Source: Trichomonas vaginalis G3 (taxonomy: Eukaryota; Parabasalia; Trichomonadida; Trichomonadidae). Taken from it: a stretch of 64,000 nucleotides of DNA. The notes beneath the pieces are model-generated. The model worked only from the letters and a program-made list of their open reading frames with translations, did no database searches and was not told the origin of the DNA. Both the position numbers and the translations under genes were made by a program. Below are positions 44,001 through 50,791 of the stretch, piece after piece. How positions within the stretch are numbered: the first letter of the stretch is position 1; the number at the start of each line of letters is the position of its first letter. The stretch spans positions 930,001-994,000 of the forward strand of contig NC_067205.1 of NCBI RefSeq assembly GCF_026262505.1, given 5' to 3'.

Positions 44001-44140
44001 AAACATGTTTCTGTGACTTTTTCGGAGATTTAAACGGGAAAAAGCCTTTGTGCATCCATTTGTGTAGTAATAGCTCTTATAACTACATTGATGATGATTA
44101 CGAGAGATATGTCAATGAAGCAATATCTTATGAACTTTAA
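41021..44140 (+). CDS. UGGT-like protein (UDP-glucose:glycoprotein glucosyltransferase family) lacking the catalytic DxD
   Basis: 1039 residues from ATG 41021 with a signal-peptide-like start (MLIFLIIFASSIKLQ). The long N-terminal part corresponds to the thioredoxin-like/beta region of UGGT, though divergent. The last ~260 residues match the GT24 catalytic domain in order: LLNVYVSTTNNFNSSSQ, IFKFLLLDIVLPPNIENILI, FRPYHSSALSFVNFVNWQQ, EYDDELINLVQDKL and LTLPIETCFCDFFGD. The metal-binding Asp-Ala-Asp that should follow 'ILI' is NQN (883-885), and the NLDQDLPN motif is changed to YDDELIN. At 1039 residues it is shorter than typical UGGT (about 1450-1550). It probably keeps the ER fold sensor part without glucosyl transfer. 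The C-terminal SYEL could be a weak ER retrieval signal. Confidence 0.75.
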   Translation: MLIFLIIFASSIKLQMIGDWADCSRKDEIRMFLREIDQEFYKNIEQSLFNNHEIDENQLLDQLKLKMDPEFYSLLLISLKFRLFQPKTSLKYPNNKRNPVLKGLQVLEKTKIPSENTPGLKSKIISHIFSNISDSTNKYDYLLDILQNFPSYSQKIANSSVNNSLLKEFQSIKMPRHNAILEINSRQVKTHIYDFLYSLIEEFKFQRVISKFNLTKEQIERIHEVQIGSSKPIYVETPSLYAGAVVRDVFANQIAEKWDLQVDLKRQGVDIFYTKKNLLTVQLFIKLFDKLAKKILQKALDELQLPQMLTIVTFPIFRASNLTEIEVAFAFKTILRYFGGRTATQFLLDGLEIGYKDAYEKIGCEISWNLLNFVMEPSTSEYSSLNEILSFINKHNITENMMFVNGNPIFTDSITKTIDKVPMMYEKMTRSLQKKGLLENVTIFNDQMKNESIILDKLNLTAINSEKVYTDISRFSIDQQLLILKELEESEIIYMNQNETQRVHVFLFGNINESYVKSIESASLSIILHHIQNPSKVLKKFIRSREYNTCVLIGAQIFNYFIDYNLINFYINDLKSNLINDDYESNISLYLTMWRQVLISRSIISEVEIPKIPKNLILTKGNGPFKIDLYMNPFDETASQWLELLKILSNYNLTSVRIVLTPSLVNEIPEHMKYRHLFDFNSDCIDVDNENFILKYPNNFIVQRESNKVVVKSIGSISKCNIRQNFVEINNKLLRISEEGYFMTNLRVGAYNVRGLEGKSFKVDSFSQYNFDYIHNGEQFEVDPSDNQLLNVYVSTTNNFNSSSQLMTMIYSLVKNTQLKTKFYIVGSNIPIKSNKFDFEFVPIIFPPTYIVPENYDLQQQIFKFLLLDIVLPPNIENILILNQNLFWKGNAGRFLKLNLKDSVIAMPDISNDTSKVSNKVFMSEEMKNARKFRPYHSSALSFVNFVNWQQKKSSSLLRKIYFEMMHKSSFIEYDDELINLVQDKLQFLTLPIETCFCDFFGDLNGKKPLCIHLCSNSSYNYIDDDYERYVNEAISYEL

Positions 44141-44152
44141 TTTTTTATTTAA

Positions 44153-45247
44153 GGGTCCACTGTAAGGCCAAATAAGGCCTATCGTCGTCCCAAAAATATT
44201 GCTCAAGATGGTGTTTTTACTAAGGCCCAAAACTTAAAAAAACACAAAAAATTAACTTTACTCTTTTGAGATCCTTATCAGATGTGCAACAATTTGATGC
44301 AGTATCGCAATTCGAATCCGATTTTTTAATGTAGATGTACTCTAACATTCTTGAAAAAATGCAAAATGATATTAATCAAGCTTTTCATTTCTGTATCATA
44401 CACGAAACAAAATCATTCATTATACTAAAATTTATCAAAGTTTGAATAATGAAAAAAATAATATCTAAATTTTTACATTGAGTCGGCTATTGATATGGTC
44501 AATATTAAATCGTTTAAAAATGGGCATTGGCCAGAATAATACCCACTAAAATACACTTTTTTTTAAATTTTATCAATTTGTTTTGGTATATCTTTATGAT
44601 AATGAATAAAATGCTTATCTTTCATAAGTCAATATATAATTTATGCTGAAACACAAAAAATAACACGAAAATTTTTGGCCAACATTTCAAAACGAAGGAT
44701 AATGCTTTGAATATATAAACAATAATACTTTGTCTAGAGAATTAAATTTGTGCTATCCAATTGTCAATTCTTTGAATTTTTTATAAAATGCACGATATTC
44801 CGGCATTAGCCTCAATAAATATAAACTACATGCATCACAATATTAGGATGTAATGGCATTAAAGCGAATTTCCTAATTTCTTCTCAATTAAATTCCTAGA
44901 AAAACTTAGGAATTAATGATTGGAAATAGGTCAAAAAAATCCCTAATATAAAATTTATACTTAAATTAAAATCAAAATTCGAAAATATCTATTTTTCAAA
45001 ACACGCATCCAGAAGCGAAAAAAATTCGAAAAAATCATGTTCTTATAAAACTCGCTGATTTTGCAATTTTTATGTGATTTGAAGTGATAGAATGTATTAT
45101 CATCTTACTAAAACATATACTTTATTGTTACATGCACAAAATATTAATCAGAACACTAGGAAAAGTGGATTTTCGAAAAAAGACGATAACGATTATTTGC
45201 AAATCGCCTCTCAATTTTGAGAGACTTTCAATTTTTACAGTGGACCC
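44153..45247. mobile_element. TTAA-flanked non-autonomous DNA element, 1.10 kb
   Basis: Perfect inverted ends GGGTCCACTGTAA with intact TTAA at 44149-44152 and 45248-45251. The interior is AT-rich, non-coding, with a subterminal hairpin CTCTCAATTTTGAGAG (about 45209) also present in the element at 4891. It inserted 9 bp after the stop codon of the UGGT-like gene. Intact ends suggest it is younger than the 4891 copy. Confidence 0.75.
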
Positions 45248-45251
45248 TTAA

Positions 45252-45599
45252 TTATTTTGTTTGTTTGTTTTTTAGACAGAAATACTAAAACAATTACTTT
45301 TACAACCAAAATCTTCAATATTCTCATTAATTAATGGTGTCTTAATTGATTAACTTTAATTGTATCGCAATGTACATTTCTGAGGATGACTTATCGTCTT
45401 CAGTGCATCCTTATTGTCAGAATATTTTTGAAAGGTACTGACACTTTTTAACTTTAATTTTTCAAAAAATGTTATAATACTTTAAGGATTATCAGATAAT
45501 AATTTTAAAGATCAGAATAAATATATGTTATTGTTTGTTTTAGATCAATGATATTGTAAAAAGAATTTAGATGACGATAAAATTTGATCAAAAATTTTA
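45252..45599. other. Intergenic, upstream of unknown gene
   Basis: About 350 AT-rich bases, presumably the promoter of the gene at 45600. No clear Inr or repeat seen. Confidence 0.4.
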
Positions 45600-46232
45600 A
45601 TGAATCATGATCCTAACGAGATATGGGAAGATTTGGGTTTATTCGAGCAATTTGTAATAAGATGTATGTATAAAATTGATCCATTATTATTAGGTAAAAA
45701 TACCGAACTTAAATTATCATATGCATCTTTTGAAGATGTCATGATTGAATGCCCCCTTCATTTAAAAAAGAAGAACAAAATCAGAAAAAAGCATGAGTAT
45801 TTTATACTTAATCATTTAACTCTCTCATTTGAAGACACAATTCCTGGATTGTTCACAAAAACACTTTGGAAAGCAAAACAATATCAATTCAGAGCTGGAA
45901 CAAACATATACTATCAAGCTTTCAAAACATATATGAAGCATGTTTTCATACCACAGCATAAAGGAATTTTGTCTGAAGATGAACTAAGGCGTGTCCAAGA
46001 AGATGTTGATAAAGCTAAACGAAAAGAATTTTTGCTAAGAGATCCAGAAACACGTGAATGGGTACCTTATAATCTTGAAACTGTACATAGATTGTCAATT
46101 GCTATCAGAGATGCATGGGCCCCTGATTTTGGAACCCATTATATTGGACTTGAGCCGGACCTATGCATTTGTCTTTATGGTGATGATTACGAACATTTGT
46201 GGATCAGAGATATTTTAAAAGGGAAAATATAA
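45600..46232 (+). CDS. Hypothetical protein
   Basis: 210 residues from ATG 45600, soluble, with no signal peptide or membrane helix. It has a normal amino-acid composition and clear codon structure, so it looks like a real gene. Distinctive stretches are a basic region HLKKKNKIRKKHEY (about 57-70), a charged helix DELRRVQEDVDKAKRKEFL (about 127-145) and a C-terminal DLCICLYGDDYEHLWIRDIL. I do not recognise the family. Confidence 0.6.
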   Translation: MNHDPNEIWEDLGLFEQFVIRCMYKIDPLLLGKNTELKLSYASFEDVMIECPLHLKKKNKIRKKHEYFILNHLTLSFEDTIPGLFTKTLWKAKQYQFRAGTNIYYQAFKTYMKHVFIPQHKGILSEDELRRVQEDVDKAKRKEFLLRDPETREWVPYNLETVHRLSIAIRDAWAPDFGTHYIGLEPDLCICLYGDDYEHLWIRDILKGKI

Positions 46233-46843
46233 AAAATTATTTTAATAAACGATTTATCTATAATTTTTTTAACAAAGATCAATAGTTTAATGGAAAGTAT
46301 CGACATAAAGATACTTCGAAATTCAACACCAAAATAGCAAATGATATACCATTTAATACTGATAAATCAAGCCCGATTACCTTTGAATTCTAAATGCATT
46401 GTTTGTCCTTTTTTAAATTTTTGTGATTATGAAGTGAATATATCCTCTATTTCACAATCATCTATTGAAATGAAGTTTGATTTTCAAATCGAAATTTTTG
46501 TTTATTCAATGACCCTGTTAGTGCACTCCTCAACAAATGCTAATGGTATGTTGAAGGAAACTCCAATTTGATTAATGTATTCTACATAAACAATGTGCAA
46601 CAAAACCTCCAACTTATTTGTTCTAAATCACACTTGATCGAAAAAAATTGAAAACATTGGAGAAATTTTAATGAAAGTATATAACCTGATTACAATACAG
46701 AATCATAATACAATAAAACTTATCCAGCCAAAATGCAAAAATGCCATAATCTCTTGGTGGACCATAGCTGGAATCGGCTCCCACTATAATTATATAAACA
46801 TTTTTATTTGTATAAGACAAAATAAAAAAAAATAACAATAAAA
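46233..46843. other. Intergenic; contains dispersed repeat copy 2
   Basis: About 610 bases between convergent genes. A 76-codon frame at 46341 is AT-driven and not called. The dispersed repeat at 46745-46788 is the only recognisable item. Confidence 0.45.
46745..46788 (+). repeat. Dispersed repeat containing GGTGGACCATAGCTGGA, copy 2
   Basis: Second copy of the sequence at 25002-25043: CATAATCTC and GGTGGACCATAGCTGGA are shared, with looser matches on either side. Here it stands alone in an intergenic region. Confidence 0.5.
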
Positions 46844-47731
46844 TTACTTTGTTGTCTTTCCAAGTTTCTTTTTTGTTGTGAGATTTTGCTCAACATGGAA
46901 TTGAGCAGGCTTCAAGTTATTTTCTCTGCAGAAATTGATATATAACTCCTGTAATTTGTTTGCTCCTCTGACTGCAGCTTCATCTTGTAAAAATTTACTG
47001 GCAAATTTCATATATTGTTGAGTTAGAGCACTTAAGCTATTTTCTCTTGTAGATTTCATATCACTGAGTTTGTCAGTGTATCTCTTAGTGTATTCTGCCT
47101 GTTCATTATTTAATTGTCTGGTCAAACCTAAAATTTCATTTCCAAATTTAGTTAAAAGCTCTTTCCTTTTTGTTTCAAATTGCTGATTTAGTTGCTCTGT
47201 CTTTTTCTCCATTTTAGAAATACCAAGAGCAACAGCTTCATCTCTTAACTTCATAGCAGTTTCAAAATCTCCATTTTCTGCTGCGCGGATTGAAGATTCA
47301 CGTAACTCAATTTGTTCTGGATCGCGTCTATTAAATTCTGTATCTCTATCTTTAAGGAATTGCTGTTCAAATTGATATAAACTGACAATTTGTTGTTTTT
47401 TGAGATCTTGAAATAGTCTGTCGTATTTTATTTTGATATTTAATTCGTCATAACGCTTTTGTGCTTCAATATCTTCTGATTCTTGATTTTTATTTTCCAA
47501 ACTTGTTACAAGTTCATCAATAAACTCGTTTCTTATGATTGCAAACTTATTTTCTGAAGCATGTTTGTTGATTTCTTCGATTTTCTTTGCAATATCAGCT
47601 GCAATTTCGTATTTAAGAGTTTTAATGGCTTCCTTTTGAAGACTTCTTAATTTGTCTGTTTCTGCTGTTGTGTCGGTTTTAATTTTTTCAATTTGTTCAG
47701 CGATCCTCTTTGATGCGTTTTCCTTTCCCAT
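46844..47731 (-). CDS. Coiled-coil protein
   Basis: 295 residues from ATG 47731. Almost the whole protein is charged helix with K/E/Q/L heptad-like spacing, for example KRIAEQIEKIKTDTTAE, ADIAKKIEEINKHASE and KMEKKTEQLNQQFETKRKEL. A short segment RAAENGDFETAMKLRDEA (about residues 150-167) resembles a helical hairpin of the UVR-motif type. The basic tail is LTTKKKLGKTTK. No membrane or signal segment. Trichomonads have very many cytoskeletal coiled-coil proteins, so a structural role is likely but not demonstrable. Confidence 0.7.
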   Translation of the reverse strand: MGKENASKRIAEQIEKIKTDTTAETDKLRSLQKEAIKTLKYEIAADIAKKIEEINKHASENKFAIIRNEFIDELVTSLENKNQESEDIEAQKRYDELNIKIKYDRLFQDLKKQQIVSLYQFEQQFLKDRDTEFNRRDPEQIELRESSIRAAENGDFETAMKLRDEAVALGISKMEKKTEQLNQQFETKRKELLTKFGNEILGLTRQLNNEQAEYTKRYTDKLSDMKSTRENSLSALTQQYMKFASKFLQDEAAVRGANKLQELYINFCRENNLKPAQFHVEQNLTTKKKLGKTTK

Positions 47732-47986
47732 ATTAGTTGAATTTTTTTGAAAACGGAAAATTATATTCTCTTATTGTTTTTACCTTTGGGAGTGCTACAT
47801 TTTGTCATGATTGGGGCAAAAACACGAATATTTCGTATTGGTGTGGAATTCTTAAGATATTTTGTTCAAATTATCATCTAATCTATTAAACCAGATAAGT
47901 TATCATCCACAATTATATAGCTAATTAGTCTAAAATCATGATTCTTAACAATACTTTTTCATTTTCATTATTGAAGTATTACTCTC

Positions 47987-49315
47987 ATGATTGATGTAGA
48001 TGATTTGATCACTGCTCTAAAAGATTTGACTGAAACTGCAAACAAACTTCCAGTTGGAACTGATTATAGCATTGAGACATTAGATGACAGCATAATGGAA
48101 AAATTAAATTCAATTCAAGCTCAAGTCATCTATATCACGCAATTAACTGTTGATTTTATAGATCCTATTAATGATGACATTAATAAAAACATTATCGAAA
48201 ATAGATGCGAATTAGCAATCACGAAACTATTGGATAGCTCATTCATTAACGAGAAACAAAATGTTTTGAGTTTAAATGAATCGAAAGATAATGATATCAT
48301 TGAAGAAGAAATTAATGGAAGGATATTTTATTATTCAAAATCGATTGCAAAACCTCTTAAGTATAATTCAACTTATTCAGAAGTTCCACAGTTTCCTCAA
48401 ATAACTTTCACTCCTGATTTTCTCACTCTTTGTTCATTTAAATCAGATTTTTCATATCAATTCATTGATAAAGAGGAAGATTTAAAACGTGTTATTTTCA
48501 AGTTAAAAAGTATGACCACATTATTTATTTCAATTGAAATACATAGAGTTAGAACTTATATACCATTTCCATGTCTGATAGTACTGTATAGTCCATATGT
48601 TGGGATTTTTATTATTGACTTACTTAAATTAAGATGTTGTACTGGCATTTTAAGTGAATTATTATATAACAAAGAAATTATTAAAATCTTTTTTGACAAA
48701 GAATTATTCAAAATAATGCATGAATCATTAGGGATTTATGTATATCCGTATGTAGATTTGTCATTAGTTAATACTCAAAGTTTAGAACACATTTTTAAGC
48801 AAGAATTTGATGGATTATGTGTTGTTGATTGGAGAATAAGACCTTTTACAGATGAATTAATTAATATTGCTGTTAGAAGAGTTAATGTCCTCCCTAAAAT
48901 TACAATTAAATCAAAAATAGATTTAAATATAATTAACAAAATGAATGTTCATGAAAAAGAAGAATTTATGCATCAAAAATTCACAAAAGAAATGGCAAGG
49001 GAGCTTGTAGTTCATTTATGCTCAAAATTTGGAAATCTCAATAGCAATGGTCTAAAGATTCTAGAAGAACTATTATTATGGAGGGATGAAAAGGCATATT
49101 TAGAGGATGAGTCTCCAAATTTTATAGCTTTAGATAAAGAGATGTGGATTTTATCATATATTCAACCAATGAGTTCTGAAGAGTTGATATCATGTCTTGG
49201 AGAAAATATTTCGCCTTACTTAAAAGAAGATATTAATGGTATTGTTGGTATTATCAAAAATAGAAACTATCGAAGTAAAGGACGGAGAAAAATTAGCGAT
49301 CATATTAATAATTAA
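47987..49315 (+). CDS. Rrp6/EXOSC10-like protein with degenerate DEDD exonuclease residues
   Basis: 442 residues from ATG 47987; TCATT initiator-like sequences lie just upstream. The first ~150 residues resemble the N-terminal helical domain of Rrp6. The exonuclease fold is recognisable: VGIFIIDLLKLR, the Rrp6 hallmark DWRIRPF (D281), then ELLLWRDEKAYLEDESPNFI, which matches the HRDC-proximal 'LWRDxxARxxDES' segment. But the catalytic set is lost: D-x-E of motif I is S-I-E (182-184), motif II shows FDKELFKIMHESLG where HGAD is expected, and the Y-x-x-x-D of motif III is AVRRVNVLP. It likely binds the exosome or RNA without nuclease activity. The stop codon lies in the TTAA target of an element end. 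Confidence 0.7.
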   Translation: MIDVDDLITALKDLTETANKLPVGTDYSIETLDDSIMEKLNSIQAQVIYITQLTVDFIDPINDDINKNIIENRCELAITKLLDSSFINEKQNVLSLNESKDNDIIEEEINGRIFYYSKSIAKPLKYNSTYSEVPQFPQITFTPDFLTLCSFKSDFSYQFIDKEEDLKRVIFKLKSMTTLFISIEIHRVRTYIPFPCLIVLYSPYVGIFIIDLLKLRCCTGILSELLYNKEIIKIFFDKELFKIMHESLGIYVYPYVDLSLVNTQSLEHIFKQEFDGLCVVDWRIRPFTDELINIAVRRVNVLPKITIKSKIDLNIINKMNVHEKEEFMHQKFTKEMARELVVHLCSKFGNLNSNGLKILEELLLWRDEKAYLEDESPNFIALDKEMWILSYIQPMSSEELISCLGENISPYLKEDINGIVGIIKNRNYRSKGRRKISDHINN

Positions 49316-49420
49316 GGGTGCACTCACACCCATCTGACTTTATTTCAAATTTTTAAAAACGGGCGTGAATCATAATTGAAAATTAACCTTAATCAACAGA
49401 ATTGAAAACTATGTCATTTA
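49316..49420 (+). mobile_element. Left end of a TTAA/GGGTGCAC element
   Basis: TTAA at 49312-49315 is followed by GGGTGCACTCACACCC, the family end. No right end was found before the tRNA at 49752. The end coordinate is arbitrary; the interior may extend to about 49740. Confidence 0.45.
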
Positions 49421-49751
49421 GGCCTAAATACTCCCTTAAAAATTCAAACCTATGAATGACTTTGTGATGTTTTTAGCTGTGTGAAGCAGAAAATGATCTA
49501 TAGACTGGAACGAAAATTGTTAGGAACAGATAAAGAATTGTATCAACTCATATAATCATTTCTATGATAAACTTGGTTCTAGAATTAACTATTTATCTAT
49601 AGAATATTGTAATAATGTAGCTGAGCATTCATCTGACCTCATATTTTCTGGATAATTAGATTAAATCCGTCAAACTTCAAAAAAATTGAAAGGAGATTGA
49701 ATTGGAAAAGATTTCTTATTTCATTCTAAAATTTTATTTCTTAAATGTAAA

Positions 49752-49825
49752 GCCTGTGTAGCTCAACCGGATAGAGCATAAGACTCTTAATCTTGGGGTT
49801 GCGGGTTCGAGTCCCGCCACTGGCT
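49752..49825 (+). tRNA. tRNA-Lys (anticodon CUU)
   Basis: All arms fold: acceptor GCCTGTG/CACTGGC with a single U-U mismatch at pair 4-69; D-stem GCTC/GAGC with an AACCGGATA loop; anticodon stem TAAGA/TCTTG around loop CTCTTAA, giving anticodon CTT; five-base variable loop; T-stem GCGGG/CCCGC with the TTCGAGT loop. No intron; CCA not encoded. The A-box (TAGCTCAACCGG) and B-box (GGGTTCGAGTCCC) are intact, so it should be transcribed by RNA polymerase III. Confidence 0.95.
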
Positions 49826-49840
49826 CTTTTTTCTTTTTTC
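49826..49840 (+). terminator. RNA polymerase III terminator
   Basis: Two T6 runs directly follow the tRNA, separated by a single C. Confidence 0.85.
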
Positions 49841-50791
49841 TAGGCATTCATCTGAAATCTCTGACTCTCCGATTGGTTCCCTTGTTCTTCTGTTGAATCA
49901 TCTTGTAAAATTTGATTTTTTTCAACTTTGAAAACTAGATTAGATGTATTATCTTCAAAAAAATCGCTTTATATGGTAATTAATGGGTAATTTCCTTCGG
50001 TACATTCTTTGTCGACATGAGTTACTGTTTGATTCTCTTCGTTTTCAGCTGTTTCTTCATTTTATTGATTATTTCAATAACTTTTGGAAAATTATCTTGA
50101 TTGCAGTGCTAGTACCTGTTGGCAACTTGGTGAACTATCAGCAACTAGTTTATTAATCTTGTAACGGTTGAGAAAATTCAAAATTGCGGGGATTATAGTT
50201 GATTCTTACTTCTTCTTCCTCTGGAATCTTCTTTCCCTTAAACACAACTTTATTATCTGCTAAGGGAGAGATATTAGCTAATATCAAAAGGGAATTATCC
50301 TGAACCAATCAAAATATAAAAAACTAAAAAAAAATATTTCGTTTCTGAATAGGGTGATAGATTGTAAACCATGTTTCATAATCTGAACAGTAGTTTAGAA
50401 ACTGGGGTTTATATAGAAATTTTTTATAAGGATGCAGTAAATGTGTAAATTTACAAATAGCGGAGATAAGCAAAAACATTCTTCATTATATCTATCCAGA
50501 ATGCTGATCTTTTGAAACTATGATCAAGATGTGGGATTACCACTGTTAGAAGTCGAGCAGCCGTCCCCTCATGAATTTGTTTATCATACCCCACATTTTT
50601 GCAACATTATTTGCTACTCCCTTCCATTTTGAAGCTGAAATTTGATCCAAAATGAAGAGAAATTATGTTAAATGGATCTGTTGTTGTTGTTGAGTGTTAT
50701 AACAAATCAATAAGAATGCAAAAAAACTAACATTTTTAATAGAATAATAAAGAAAATAACAAGAATAAATAATTATGATAATTATTAGTCA
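49841..50791. other. Intergenic with possible decayed copy of the K/E-rich gene
   Basis: Between about 49860 and 50290 the plus strand carries CTTCTTCCTCTGGAATCTTC and similar CTT/TTC-rich segments that resemble the antisense of the K/E-rich gene near 52250. No frame is open, so this looks like a decayed duplicate. The rest is AT-rich without features. Confidence 0.35.
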
